From Corticibacter populi (GTDB lineage Bacteria > Pseudomonadota > Gammaproteobacteria > Burkholderiales > Burkholderiaceae_C): a stretch of DNA of 64,000 bases. The stretch spans positions 682,001 through 746,000 of the forward strand of contig NZ_SGWR01000001.1 of the NCBI RefSeq assembly GCF_004217315.1, given 5' to 3'. Numbering within the stretch: the first letter of the stretch is position 1; each line of letters opens with the position of its first letter. Below are positions 17,017-25,814 of the stretch, in pieces. The translations under genes and the position numbers were made by a program. The notes below the pieces were generated by a model. It worked only from the letters and a program-made list of their open reading frames with translations, did no database searches and was not told where the DNA came from.

Positions 17017-17802
17017 TCAGTCGATCTTGGCGGCCTTGTAGAGCTTTTCCTGGTACTCGACGAGCTGCTGCTCGGCCAGGGCCTGCTGGATCTGCGGCTT
17101 GACGGCGTCCAGCGCCGGCGGCTGCACCGGGCGAGTGTCCTTGAGCTGCAGCACGTGCCAGCCGAACTGGGTCTTGACCGGCGTGTCGGAGATCTCGCCC
17201 TTCTTCAGCTTGGCCAAGGCTTCACCGAATTCAGGCACATAGGCCTCGGGACGCGACCAGCCCAGGTCGCCGCCATTGCTGCCGGAGCCCGGATCCTTGG
17301 ACTTTTCCTTGGCTAGGGCCTCGAACTTCTTGGCGTCCTTCTTCAGGTCGGCAATGATGGCCTTGGCCTCGTCTTCGGTCTCGACCAGGATGTGCGCGGA
17401 ATGGTATTCGGTGCCCTTGTTGGCAGCAACGAACTTGTCGTATTCGGCCTTGACGGCGGCGTCGGTGATCGGGTGTTCCTGCTGCTCCTTCTGGAACAGC
17501 GCGCGGATCAGCAGCGTCTGGCGGGCCAGGTCCATCTCCTGCTGGAAGTCCTGGGTCTTGTCCAGGCCCAGCTTGGCGGCTTCCTGCTCGTAGACAGCGC
17601 GGCGAACCAGTTCCTCCTTGACATGCTGCTCCAGCTCCGGCGTCTTCTCGCGGCCAGCCTTGACGAACTGGTCGATGAAGTAGTCATAGCGCGCCTGCGG
17701 GATGGCCTGGCCATTGACGACGGCCAGGTTTTGCGCCATGGCCGGTACTGCGGCACCGAAGCAGACGCTCGCCAGCAAGGCGGAAAGAAGTTGTTTTTTC
17801 AT
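17017..17802 (-). CDS. Periplasmic PpiC/parvulin-type peptidyl-prolyl isomerase
   Basis: Exported foldase of the SurA/PpiC/PrsA group. From the ATG at 17802 it has a signal peptide (MKKQLLSALLASVCFGAAVPAMA, cleaved near AMA-QN) and 261 residues. An N-terminal helical chaperone part (about 24-120) precedes one parvulin domain (about 135-225) with HSAHILVETEDEA, FEALAKEKSKDPGS, GGDLGW and FGWHVLQLKDTRP. It is followed by a terminator, and bolA and yciB lie directly upstream on the same strand, an order I associate with Bordetella-type genomes (from memory). An extra upstream 15 codons are ignored because they lack signal-peptide logic. Confidence 0.93.
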   Translation of the reverse strand: MKKQLLSALLASVCFGAAVPAMAQNLAVVNGQAIPQARYDYFIDQFVKAGREKTPELEQHVKEELVRRAVYEQEAAKLGLDKTQDFQQEMDLARQTLLIRALFQKEQQEHPITDAAVKAEYDKFVAANKGTEYHSAHILVETEDEAKAIIADLKKDAKKFEALAKEKSKDPGSGSNGGDLGWSRPEAYVPEFGEALAKLKKGEISDTPVKTQFGWHVLQLKDTRPVQPPALDAVKPQIQQALAEQQLVEYQEKLYKAAKID

Positions 17803-17877
17803 GTTGTCAGATTCCCTTTTGGGGTGTTTGCAAAATATGGCCGGCACCGCTGCCCTTCGGGCATTGCGGCGGGGCCA

Positions 17878-18162
17878 TCAGCCGGTCACTTCGATGGCCA
17901 GGGCGTGCAGCCCCGCGTCAAAGCAGTCGCGCAGCGCATCATACACAAGACGATGTGCCGCCACCCGGCTCTTGCCGAGAAACAATGGTGAAGCGATGTG
18001 AACCCTGAAATGGGTGCCAAAGCCGCTGCCATTGGCGCCTGCGTGGCCGGAATGCTGATGACTCTCGTCGATCACCACAAGTTCCGTCGGCAGGAGTTTT
18101 TCACGCAGGCGCGCCTCTATGGCACTGGCCGTCACGGCTTCCAGAGGCAGTGCATCGTTCAT
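17878..18162 (-). CDS. bolA: BolA family protein
   Basis: A 94-residue BolA-type protein. BolA proteins pair with monothiol glutaredoxins around 2Fe-2S clusters and can act in DNA binding or iron-sulfur trafficking. Features: helix ASAIEARLREKLLPTELVVI, then DESHQHSGHAG with histidines of the cluster-ligand region, FRVHIASPLFLGKSRVAAHR (the family class II KH-like motif), and a C-terminal LHALAIEVTG. The ATG overlaps the yciB stop (ATGA), so translation is coupled. The frame continues upstream in a shadow frame of no value. Confidence 0.93.
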   Translation of the reverse strand: MNDALPLEAVTASAIEARLREKLLPTELVVIDESHQHSGHAGANGSGFGTHFRVHIASPLFLGKSRVAAHRLVYDALRDCFDAGLHALAIEVTG

Positions 18163-18740
18163 GGCTTGGCCTGCCCGTCCGGGCCGCCCTGGCCGCCCTC
18201 TTCGTCCTCGCCGATCAGCGTCATGTGGCGGCTGAGCAGGTACACCATCAAAAGGAAAAAGAGGAAGGTGATGACGGGGCTGCCAAAGGTCTTGTAGTTG
18301 ACCCAGGTCGACTCGCTGAAGTTCTTGGCCACCAGGATGTTGAGCACGCCCATCACGGTGAAGAGCCCGATCATCCCCCAGGTCATGGCACGCCAGGCGA
18401 ACTCGGGCATCTGGATCTGCGCACCCATCAGCATCTTGAGCAGGTACTTGCGCATGCCCAGCATGGACACCAGCAGCACCGCCGCAAGCAACCAGTTCAC
18501 GATGGACGAGCGCCACATGATGAAGATGGGGTTGTTCAGCACCAGCGTCAGCCCGCCGAACACGCCGATCAGCCCGAGGCTGACCCACTGCATGGTCAGG
18601 ATCTTGCGTCCGCTCAGGTACATGTAGGCGATCTGCGCCGCAGAGGCGGCCATGGCCACGGCGGTGGCAACGAAGATGTTCCATGTCTTGGCGGCGACGA
18701 AGAACAGAATGAACGGCAGGAGGTCGAAGAGAAACTTCAT
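18159..18740 (-). CDS. yciB: Inner membrane-spanning protein YciB (septation protein A family)
   Basis: A 193-residue integral membrane protein with five to six hydrophobic helices, beginning MKFLFDLLPFILFFVAAKTW, the typical YciB/IspA opening. In E. coli and Shigella it is linked to cell envelope and septum formation and interacts with the elongation and division machinery. A charged tail (EDEEGGQGGPDGQAKP) ends the protein. The start at 18740 was preferred over one 15 codons upstream. It precedes bolA with a four-base overlap. Confidence 0.94.
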   Translation of the reverse strand: MKFLFDLLPFILFFVAAKTWNIFVATAVAMAASAAQIAYMYLSGRKILTMQWVSLGLIGVFGGLTLVLNNPIFIMWRSSIVNWLLAAVLLVSMLGMRKYLLKMLMGAQIQMPEFAWRAMTWGMIGLFTVMGVLNILVAKNFSESTWVNYKTFGSPVITFLFFLLMVYLLSRHMTLIGEDEEGGQGGPDGQAKP

Positions 18741-18851
18741 GGTGGGGAATTTCCGGCAGCCATGGGCCACCGTCATCAAAATCAAACGCGCCAGTGCGTG
18801 ATAGGCAGCTGGCGATCAAAGATCGGGCATTTTAGATGCCAGTTGCTGACA

Positions 18852-18888
18852 CCTGCTGTTGGCTCCTGCTGTTGGCTCCTGCTGTTGG
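18852..18888. repeat. 13-bp tandem repeat downstream of msrB
   Basis: The unit CCTGCTGTTGGCT occurs twice exactly (18852-18864, 18865-18877) and again for 11 bases (18878-18888), directly before the msrB stop codon on the minus strand. It lies in the 157-base gap between msrB and yciB. It is a candidate variable-number repeat. Confidence 0.85.
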
Positions 18889-18897
18889 AACAGGTTC

Positions 18898-19347
18898 TTA
18901 CGGCCGGAAGCCGCCCGGCGGATTCTCCTGGCCGCCTTCGCCGCCCTCGAAGTCCATGGCAGCGGAATTCATGCAATAACGCAGGCCGGTGTCGGTGGGA
19001 CCATCGGGGAAGACATGACCCAGGTGCGCGCCACACTGGGCGCAGAGGATTTCCACGCGCCGCATGCCATGGCTGTCATCGGGACGCTGGACGATAGCGC
19101 CAGGCAGCGCTTCGTCGAAGCTGGGCCAGCCGCAGCCGGCGTCGAACTTGGTGTGCGAATCGAACAGCGGCGCCTCACAGGCGATGCAGTGGTAACGTCC
19201 CTTCTCCCAGAACTGTTCGTAGCGACCGGTAAAAGGCCGCTCGGTCGCGGCATGGCGCGTGACCTGCCAGGCCAACGGCTCGGCCTGCGGCTTGTTGCGG
19301 AGAATCTCCTGCCACTGGGCGTCGGTTTTCTGGATGGGAAAGCTCAT
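18898..19347 (-). CDS. msrB: Peptide-methionine (R)-S-oxide reductase
   Basis: Repairs R-methionine sulfoxide in proteins. The 149-residue protein has the zinc-binding cysteine pairs CIAC and CAQC, the GCGWPSF block and the catalytic cysteine in RYCMNSAAM. There is no signal peptide, so it is cytoplasmic. The ATG at 19347 overlaps the selO stop (ATGA), so MsrB and SelO are made from one message with coupled translation. Its stop is TAA, followed directly by GAACCTGTTC, a sequence shared with the hairpin at 22805-22877. Confidence 0.96.
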   Translation of the reverse strand: MSFPIQKTDAQWQEILRNKPQAEPLAWQVTRHAATERPFTGRYEQFWEKGRYHCIACEAPLFDSHTKFDAGCGWPSFDEALPGAIVQRPDDSHGMRRVEILCAQCGAHLGHVFPDGPTDTGLRYCMNSAAMDFEGGEGGQENPPGGFRP

Positions 19348-20849
19348 GATGAACAACTCACGTGGATCTGGTCGGCCCAGTCGGGCGGGAAGTCGGCATA
19401 GGCCGCATGTTCGGGCCGCTCATCATAGGGGCTCGAGAGCGCATCCATGAGCCGCACCAACTCGTCGAAATCGCCATTTTCCGCATCGGCGATGGCCTTT
19501 TCGGCCAGATGGTTGCGCAGCACGATGTGCGGACTGGCGCGCAGCATGCCGGCGATGCTGGCGGCGTCACCATGGACATCGAGCCAGCGGCGATAGTCAT
19601 CCATCCAGGCGTCGATGCCGGGACGGTCGGCAAACAAATCCTGCACCGGCGCGAAATCGCCGCCGATTGCCGCATGCGCCAGACGGCGCCAGAAGATGGT
19701 GTGGTCGCAACGTTCGCGCGCCATCGCCTGCAGCAGCGGCGTCAGCACTGGATTGACGGCGTCCTCGGCCGTTCCTGGCAGGGCGCCCAGCTTGGCAGCC
19801 ATCCGGGCATTGAACTGCGCAGGGAAGGCATCGCGATACCCATCGATGGCGGCCACGGCCGCATCCTCGCTGCCAATCAAGGGCAGCAGGGCCTGCGCCA
19901 GGCACAGCAGATTCCAGTAGCCGATGGCCGGCTGGCGCGAGAGCACGTAGCGGCCCTGCTGGTCGCTGTGATTGGTGATGCGCGCGGGCTCGAAGCGGTC
20001 GAGAAACTGGAACGGCCCGTAGTCGAGCGTCAGGCCCAGCATGCTCATGTTGTCGGTGTTCATCACGCCGTGCACAAAGCCCACGGCCTGCCATTGCGCG
20101 ATCAGCGCGGCGGTGCGCCGGCTCACCTCACGCAGCAGTGCCTCGTAGGGCTTGCCGCCATCGTCGGCCTCCAAGAGTTCGGGGAAATGCCGCGCGATGA
20201 GAAAGTCGGCCAACTGCCGCAGCTCGGTCATGCGCCGGTTGGCCGAAAAATGCTCGAAATGGCCAAAGCGCAGAAGGGATGGCGCTATGCGCGCGACCAC
20301 GGCCGCCGTCTCCTCGCGCTCGCGCAGCACCGGTGTGGTCGAGCCCACCAGTGTCAGCGCCCGGGTGGTCGGAATACCCAGCGCGTCCATGGCCGCGCTG
20401 CATAGATATTCGCGGATCGAGGAACGCAGCACGGCACGGCCATCGCCCATGCGCGAGTAGCGGGTGCGCCCCGCCCCCTTGAGCTGCAGTTCTTGCGGCC
20501 CCAGCGTCGAATCGAGTTCGCCCAGCAACAGCGCGCGGCCGTCACCGAGCTGACCGGCCCAGACACCGAACTGATGGCCGCTGTAGACCGTGGCCACCGG
20601 CGCGCTGCCCGGCAACACCGCATTGCCGGCGAAGGCCTGCAGCAGGTCTTCGCCAGGACTGGCTGGCAGCCAGTCCTGCCAGCCCAATTGCCGGACCAGT
20701 GACGCGTGCAAGCCCACCCAGAACGGCTGCTGCAATGGCTGCGGCGCCGTCTGCGTGACGAACGGCGCGCCAAGCCGCTGGTAGCCATCGCCCCGCCAGT
20801 GGGGGACAGGGGCGGCTAGCGGCGGCGCATGGGTCGGGAGATCGGGCAT
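19344..20849 (-). CDS. selO: SelO pseudokinase, protein adenylyltransferase
   Basis: AMP-transferring pseudokinase (YdiU/SelO); in E. coli it AMPylates proteins linked to redox control such as glutaredoxin. The 501 residues show [18 protein letters not shown], the AMP-binding block [37 protein letters not shown] and DYGPF in place of DFG, all conserved in the family. The C-terminus ends SCSS: the position of the selenocysteine/cysteine used for redox control, so the regulatory residue is present as Cys. The start at 20849 was chosen as the first ATG giving the family N-terminus. Overlaps msrB. Confidence 0.95.
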   Translation of the reverse strand: MPDLPTHAPPLAAPVPHWRGDGYQRLGAPFVTQTAPQPLQQPFWVGLHASLVRQLGWQDWLPASPGEDLLQAFAGNAVLPGSAPVATVYSGHQFGVWAGQLGDGRALLLGELDSTLGPQELQLKGAGRTRYSRMGDGRAVLRSSIREYLCSAAMDALGIPTTRALTLVGSTTPVLREREETAAVVARIAPSLLRFGHFEHFSANRRMTELRQLADFLIARHFPELLEADDGGKPYEALLREVSRRTAALIAQWQAVGFVHGVMNTDNMSMLGLTLDYGPFQFLDRFEPARITNHSDQQGRYVLSRQPAIGYWNLLCLAQALLPLIGSEDAAVAAIDGYRDAFPAQFNARMAAKLGALPGTAEDAVNPVLTPLLQAMARERCDHTIFWRRLAHAAIGGDFAPVQDLFADRPGIDAWMDDYRRWLDVHGDAASIAGMLRASPHIVLRNHLAEKAIADAENGDFDELVRLMDALSSPYDERPEHAAYADFPPDWADQIHVSCSS

Positions 20850-21163
20850 GCACCGACTGTGCCAGAAAACGTTGGCGGCCATTCCACACATGGGTATTGC
20901 CACTTGTTGCTGTTTATTGCCGCCTCTTGTTGTCTATTGCCGCCGCCCGATCGCCGGAGGCCCGCCAGGCGCCGGGATTGTCACCGATGCGACTCGATGA
21001 CAGCGGGGATTCCCCTTGGAGGCTTGCAGCTTTGCCCTCGCCATGGTTCGAATGCCGCATCATATGACTGCCTCCCCGACGGGAAGCCGCTTTGTCGCCC
21101 GATCATCGAAGCCATGGCTTTGTGGGACATGCCAACGACGAGAACACACCAAGGAGACCATCT
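20850..21163. other. Divergent intergenic region, selO / acyl-CoA ligase
   Basis: 314 bases without a gene. It contains three copies of TATTGCC within about 55 bases (around 20895-20945), two of them in a 20-23-base imperfect direct repeat starting CTTGTTG. The ligase Shine-Dalgarno AAGGAGA lies at 21151. I see no clear sigma-70 promoter pair, tRNA or small RNA. Confidence 0.5.
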
Positions 21164-22807
21164 ATGCTGGGCCTGATGCAGCACCAACCGCTTCTGATTT
21201 CCAACATGCTCGAACACGCCGAGCGCCACCATGGCGATGCCGAGATCGTCTCGCGCCGCGTCGAGGGGGACATCCACCGCTACACCTACCGGGATCTGGC
21301 GGCGCGTTCGCGGCAACTGGCCAATGCGCTGGATGTGGCCGGTCTGGAACAGGGCGATCGGGTGGCCACACTGGCCTGGAACGGCTACCGCCACATGGAG
21401 CTGTACTTTGGCGTGAGCGGCTCCGGCCGCGTGCTGCACACCATCAACCCGCGCCTGCATCCCGAGCAGATCGCCTGGATCGTCAACCATGCTGAAGACA
21501 AGGTGCTGTGCTTCGACACCACCTTCACACCCATCATCGAAGCCATCCATGCCAAGTGCCCCGACGTACGGCAATGGGTTGCGCTGTGCGATGCGGACCG
21601 CTTGCCCAAGGATACCGGCATCCCGAACCTGGTCAGCTATGAGGCCTGGATCGGCGCGCAACCGAGCACCTACGTCTGGCCCGAACTCGACGAGAACACC
21701 GCATCGAGCATGTGCTATACCAGCGGCACCACCGGCAACCCGAAAGCCGCGCTCTACAGCCACCGCTCGACCACGCTGCATGCCTATGGCGCGGCGCTGC
21801 CGGATGTGATGAATCTCTCGGCCAGCGACGCCATCTTGCCGGTGGTGCCGATGTTCCACGTCAATGCCTGGGGCGTGCCCTACACGGCGGCCATCACCGG
21901 CGCCAAGGTGGTGTTTCCGGGCCCGGCGCTCGATGGCAAATCGGTCTATGAGCTGATCGAAGCCGAGGGCGTTACCATGGCCGCCGGCGTGCCCACCGTC
22001 TGGCAGATGCTGCTCGGCCATGTGCTGCCGGGCGGGCTGCGCTTCAGCACCCTGCAGCGCACCGTGATCGGCGGCTCGGCCTGTCCGCCGGCGATGATTC
22101 ACACCTTCGAGAAGCAGCTGGGCGTGCAGGTGCTGCACGCCTGGGGCATGACGGAGATGAGCCCGCTGGGCACGCTTGGCCGGCTCAAGAACAAGCATGC
22201 CAGCCTCTCCGAGGAGGAACGCTTCAAGATCCTGCAAAAACAGGGGCGCACGGTCTACGGCGTGGACATGAAGATCGTCGATGGCAATGGCGATGAGCTG
22301 CCCTGGGATGGCAAGAGCTACGGTGACCTGCTGGTGCGCGGCCCCTGGATCATTGCCAAGTACTACAAACAGGAAGGCAACGACCCGCTGGTCTACGACG
22401 CACAGGGACGCGGCTGGTTTCCGACCGGCGACGTGGCCACCATCGATGCCGATGGCTTCATGCAGATCACCGATCGCAGCAAGGACGTCATCAAGTCCGG
22501 TGGCGAATGGATCAGTTCCATCGACATCGAGAACATCGCCATGGCGCACCCGGCCGTGGCCATGGCCGCCTCGATCGGTATGCCGCATCCGAAGTGGGAC
22601 GAACGCCCCATCGTGGTGGTCACCCTCAGGCCCGGCGCCGAAGTCAGCCGCGAGGAACTGCTGAAATTCTATGAGGGCAAGCTCGCCAAGTGGCAGATTC
22701 CGGACGACGTGGTGTTCGTCGAGGGCATCCCGCTTGGTGCCACCGGCAAGATGCTCAAGACGCGGCTGCGCGAACAGCTGGACGGCTACAAGCTGCCGAC
22801 CGCCTGA
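21164..22807 (+). CDS. Medium/long-chain fatty acyl-CoA ligase (AlkK-type)
   Basis: ATP-dependent activation of fatty acids to CoA esters for beta-oxidation or PHA precursor supply; a 547-residue ANL-superfamily enzyme. Motifs: [16 protein letters not shown] (P-loop), [37 protein letters not shown] (hinge) and the C-terminal [13 protein letters not shown] with the catalytic lysine. The start [19 protein letters not shown] resembles AlkK-type ligases. AAGGAGA lies six bases before the ATG; the longer upstream frame is not needed. Its stop codon begins the large hairpin shared with the next gene. Confidence 0.93.
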   Translation: MLGLMQHQPLLISNMLEHAERHHGDAEIVSRRVEGDIHRYTYRDLAARSRQLANALDVAGLEQGDRVATLAWNGYRHMELYFGVSGSGRVLHTINPRLHPEQIAWIVNHAEDKVLCFDTTFTPIIEAIHAKCPDVRQWVALCDADRLPKDTGIPNLVSYEAWIGAQPSTYVWPELDENTASSMCYTSGTTGNPKAALYSHRSTTLHAYGAALPDVMNLSASDAILPVVPMFHVNAWGVPYTAAITGAKVVFPGPALDGKSVYELIEAEGVTMAAGVPTVWQMLLGHVLPGGLRFSTLQRTVIGGSACPPAMIHTFEKQLGVQVLHAWGMTEMSPLGTLGRLKNKHASLSEEERFKILQKQGRTVYGVDMKIVDGNGDELPWDGKSYGDLLVRGPWIIAKYYKQEGNDPLVYDAQGRGWFPTGDVATIDADGFMQITDRSKDVIKSGGEWISSIDIENIAMAHPAVAMAASIGMPHPKWDERPIVVVTLRPGAEVSREELLKFYEGKLAKWQIPDDVVFVEGIPLGATGKMLKTRLREQLDGYKLPTA

Positions 22808-22877
22808 GAACCTGTTCACGATCTTTCTCTTTCCGCGGGACAACGCGACCCGCGGAAAGATCGTGAATAGGTTCTCA
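22805..22877. repeat. Large inverted repeat from stop codon to stop codon
   Basis: The outer arms TGAGAACCTGTTCACGATC (22805-) and GATCGTGAATAGGTTCTCA (-22877) pair over 19 bases with one G-U; the inner arms TTTCCGCGGG and CCCGCGGAAA pair over 10 bases around a 9-base loop. The TGA stops of the two convergent genes are the two ends of the structure. No U-run follows, so it is a strong hairpin but not a standard terminator. Confidence 0.9.
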
Positions 22878-24497
22878 GTGGCTGGTCTTGCCCAATCGCT
22901 GCAGCAAGGCCAGTTCGTCCTGCTGCAGTTGACCCATCACGTCCGGCCGCGTGGTATCGATAATGCGCACATCGGCCAGCTCCGCCGCATCGAAGGGCTC
23001 GCGCCAGACCTGCTGTTGCTCCAGCACCTCCAGCGTCGCCTCGGACGCATCACGGCCCGCCTGCTGGCGCGCGGCAATGCGCTGGCGCAGCACCTCCAGA
23101 GGTGCCTGGCAGTCGAGGATGATGAAGGGCACGCCCTCACGCCGGGCCAGCACGGCAAAGGCCTGACGCTGCGCGTGGCGCAGAAAGGCCGCATCGACCA
23201 CCACCGCATAGCCCGCCCGCAGCGCAGCGCTGGCGTGGACCTGCAGTTGCGTGAAGGTCTGCTCAGTGGCCTGCGGCGTGTAGATGTCGAGCCCACGCTG
23301 GTGCGAATCAGCGAGACTGTCCAGCCCGAACAGGCGCTTGCGCTCCACGTCCGAGCGGATGCGCACCGCACCGGTGTGCCGCACCAGGGCCTGCGCCACG
23401 GTGGATTTACCCGAACCCGAGAATCCGCAGGTGATGTAGAGGCGCGCCGCGGGCACGCCAGCCGGCGCCGCCGCATTCTCGGCGCCGATCCAGCGTTCCA
23501 GCAGCTGCGCATACGGCCGGCCGGCCAGCGGATCCTTGCCCTCGCCCGGCAGCTGCGCCACCATGGCGCGCACCAGCGCACGGTAGACCTCGTAAAAGCG
23601 CCAGACAGCCAGGCCCGCGTAATCGCCGCTGTGCTGCAGGTATTCATCCATGAAGAGTGCCGCCAGGTCCGCGCGGCCGCGCGCCTGCAGGTCCATGGTC
23701 AGAAAGGCCACGTCATTGACCACGTCGATCCAACGCATGCCCGGCTGGAACTCGATGCAGTCGAACGGCAGGCTCCGCCCCTCGAAGCGCACCAGGTTGC
23801 CCAGATGCAGGTCGCCATGGCACTCGCGCACGAAGCCGCCATCGTGCCGGGTGGTCCAGACGCCCTCCAGTGAACCGGCCTGGCGCTCCACCCAGTCCCG
23901 CCAGCGCCCCTGCAGATCGGCAAAGGCGCTGCGTGAAAGGGGCTCGAAAAGGTCGAGCACATCGCCAAGCACGCGCGCCGGCGCGCCATAGCGCGCATCC
24001 GGCAGGGCTGCGCCGGCAATGCGGCCGTGGAAGGCCGCCATGGTGCCGGCCAGCTCCAGCACCTCCTGGTCCTGCAGAAGGCCATCTTCGAGCCGCTGCA
24101 GCAGCAAGGCATCATCCGGGAAGCGCCGCATCTCGACGGCATACTCGACCGGTTCGGCCTCGCCCTGCGCCGCCGATCGTGCCAGGCTGAACTGGCCTTG
24201 TGCATCGCGCCAGAGGCTGGCCAAGCCCAGATAGAGCTGGGGCGCCAGCCGCTGGTTCAGGCGCAGTTCCTCCTCGCAGAAGAAGCGGCGCAGCGCCAGC
24301 GTCGAGAAATCCAGGAACGGCCACTGGACCGGCTTTTTGAACTTCCAGACGCGCTGCTCGCCCAGCAACAACCAGGAGATGTGGGTTTCGCGCAGCTCGA
24401 ATGTCTGCTGCAGCTCGGCCGACAGACGCTGGCGCAAGGCTTCGATGTCGGCGCGCATGCGCGCCATGGGATCAGGGTGCAACTCGGCGGATGCCAT
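22875..24497 (-). CDS. Fused phosphotransferase-like / P-loop kinase protein
   Basis: A 540-residue two-domain protein. Residues ~1-330 resemble aminoglycoside/choline-type phosphotransferases: the Lys block WLLLGEQRVWKFKKPV, HGDLHLGNLV (catalytic loop) and DVVNDVAF-type metal-binding residues. Residues ~360-530 are a small-molecule kinase-like P-loop domain with Walker A GFSGSGKST, VDAAFLRHAQRQAFAVL and a lid-like RQRIAARQQ. Families of this composition are usually annotated as bifunctional phosphotransferase/ATP-binding proteins, with unknown substrate; antibiotic resistance should not be inferred. The ATG at 24497 has AAAGGAGC in front. The stop lies in the hairpin at 22805-22877. Confidence 0.85.
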   Translation of the reverse strand: MASAELHPDPMARMRADIEALRQRLSAELQQTFELRETHISWLLLGEQRVWKFKKPVQWPFLDFSTLALRRFFCEEELRLNQRLAPQLYLGLASLWRDAQGQFSLARSAAQGEAEPVEYAVEMRRFPDDALLLQRLEDGLLQDQEVLELAGTMAAFHGRIAGAALPDARYGAPARVLGDVLDLFEPLSRSAFADLQGRWRDWVERQAGSLEGVWTTRHDGGFVRECHGDLHLGNLVRFEGRSLPFDCIEFQPGMRWIDVVNDVAFLTMDLQARGRADLAALFMDEYLQHSGDYAGLAVWRFYEVYRALVRAMVAQLPGEGKDPLAGRPYAQLLERWIGAENAAAPAGVPAARLYITCGFSGSGKSTVAQALVRHTGAVRIRSDVERKRLFGLDSLADSHQRGLDIYTPQATEQTFTQLQVHASAALRAGYAVVVDAAFLRHAQRQAFAVLARREGVPFIILDCQAPLEVLRQRIAARQQAGRDASEATLEVLEQQQVWREPFDAAELADVRIIDTTRPDVMGQLQQDELALLQRLGKTSH

Positions 24498-24564
24498 GCA
24501 TGCTCCTTTTGTCGAGGCTTGGCCGGAGGCGTCCGGCCGGAAATGATCAAAGGCAACGGAACCA

Positions 24565-24626
24565 GTGTCACGCCAACCATCCGATGGCAGCGCACCGCCT
24601 GCGACATCGGATGGTTGACGCGACAC
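24565..24626. repeat. 22-bp inverted repeat downstream of recR
   Basis: Left arm 24565-24586 starts GTGTCACGCCAACC and ends ATCCGATG; right arm 24605-24626 is its complement with 20 of 22 positions matching, around an 18-base loop. It lies between the recR stop and the start of the fused kinase gene, both on the minus strand. There is no U-tract, so factor-independent termination is not evident. Confidence 0.85.
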
Positions 24627-24641
24627 CAGCAGGGTCGCGGC

Positions 24642-25247
24642 TCAGCGCCGGTCCGCCAGTGCGTGGGCGATGGTGCCCAGGTCGATGTATTCGAGCTCGC
24701 CGCCCACCGGCACGCCACGCGCCAGGCGCGTGACCTTGACGCCGCGCTTTTGCAGGCTTTGCGTGAGGATATGGGCGGTGGCCTCGCCCTCGGCGGTGAA
24801 GCTGGTGGCGATGATCACCTCCTCGGTCACGCCATCGGTGGCACGTTCGAGCAGGCGCGTCAGGCCCAAGTCGGCAATGCCGACGCTGTCGAGCGGACTC
24901 AGGCGTCCAAGCAGCACATAGTACAGCCCGTCATAGGCGCCTGTGCGCTCCATCACGGCCTGGTCGGACGGTGTCTCGACCACACACAGGCGGCTGCGGT
25001 CACGGCCCGGGTCGGCACAGGTCTGGCAGATCGGCTGCTCGGTGAAGGTGTTGCAACTCTCGCAATGGCGCACGTTCCGCACCGCCGCCTGCAACGAGGC
25101 GGCCAGCCGCTGCGCGCCCTCGCGATCATGCTGCAACAGATGGTAGGCCATGCGGGCGGCCGACTTGATGCCGACGCCCGGCAGAATGCGCAGCGCCTGC
25201 ACCAGACCATCGACGCTTTGGGTATCAGAAGCCACGTGGATCGCCAT
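24642..25247 (-). CDS. recR: Recombination mediator RecR
   Basis: With RecO and RecF it loads RecA on SSB-coated gapped DNA. The 201-residue protein has the HhH-type N-terminus ([17 protein letters not shown]), a C4 zinc motif (CESC...CQTC), a Toprim domain starting [14 protein letters not shown] and the C-terminal Walker-like region [13 protein letters not shown]. The start was placed at 25247 to give [20 protein letters not shown]; upstream in-frame codons are shadow. It is the third gene of the dnaX-ybaB-recR order found in many bacteria. Confidence 0.96.
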   Translation of the reverse strand: MAIHVASDTQSVDGLVQALRILPGVGIKSAARMAYHLLQHDREGAQRLAASLQAAVRNVRHCESCNTFTEQPICQTCADPGRDRSRLCVVETPSDQAVMERTGAYDGLYYVLLGRLSPLDSVGIADLGLTRLLERATDGVTEEVIIATSFTAEGEATAHILTQSLQKRGVKVTRLARGVPVGGELEYIDLGTIAHALADRR

Positions 25248-25322
25248 GCGATAAAGATTGGCATGCCAAGGGCGCCGGCAAGCCACACTGGCTACGGCCC
25301 CCGGTGTGCGGACAATGGGGCA

Positions 25323-25670
25323 TCAGAACGGCAGCTTCATGCCGCCCAAACCGCCCAGGCCACCAAGACCGCCCATGCCGGAGGTGAGCTTGCCCATTTT
25401 TTCCTGCTCGACCTCGGCGGCCTTGCGCACGGCCGCGTTGAAGGCAGCGGCGACCAGATCCTCCAGCATGTCCTTGTCATCCTCAAGCAGGCTGGGGTCG
25501 ATGGTGACGCGCTTGACATCGTGCTTGGCGGTCATCAGCACCTTGACCAAGCCGGCGCCCGATTCGCCTTCGACCTCGATATTGGCCAACTCTTCCTGGG
25601 CCTTCTTCAGGTTGTCCTGCATGGCCTGCGCTTGCTTGAGCAGACCGGCCATTTGTCCTTTGTTGAACAT
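25323..25670 (-). CDS. ybaB: YbaB/EbfC nucleoid-associated protein
   Basis: Small dimeric DNA-binding protein usually encoded between dnaX and recR. 115 residues beginning [23 protein letters not shown], a coiled helix, then [21 protein letters not shown] and a C-terminal helix. The tail is a glycine-rich [18 protein letters not shown]. The ATG at 25670 is preceded by GAAGGAAA. The 75-base gap to recR and 144-base gap from dnaX fit one transcript. Confidence 0.95.
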   Translation of the reverse strand: MFNKGQMAGLLKQAQAMQDNLKKAQEELANIEVEGESGAGLVKVLMTAKHDVKRVTIDPSLLEDDKDMLEDLVAAAFNAAVRKAAEVEQEKMGKLTSGMGGLGGLGGLGGMKLPF

Positions 25671-25814
25671 GGGTGTTTCCTTCTTCTGAATGTTGGTAAA
25701 GCGTGATGCGGGGCCCGCCGGCGCCATGGTACTGGCGGGATCGCGGGCGGATGGGGATGGAACGCCACCGCGCCGGCATGCCGGTTTGTTGTCACAAGTC
25801 ACATGGCCATAGGG

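Noticed and set aside
21040-21075. GGTTCGAAT-like sequence upstream of the acyl-CoA ligase (possible tRNA T-loop)
   Set aside because: The flanking bases do not form a T-stem or acceptor stem.
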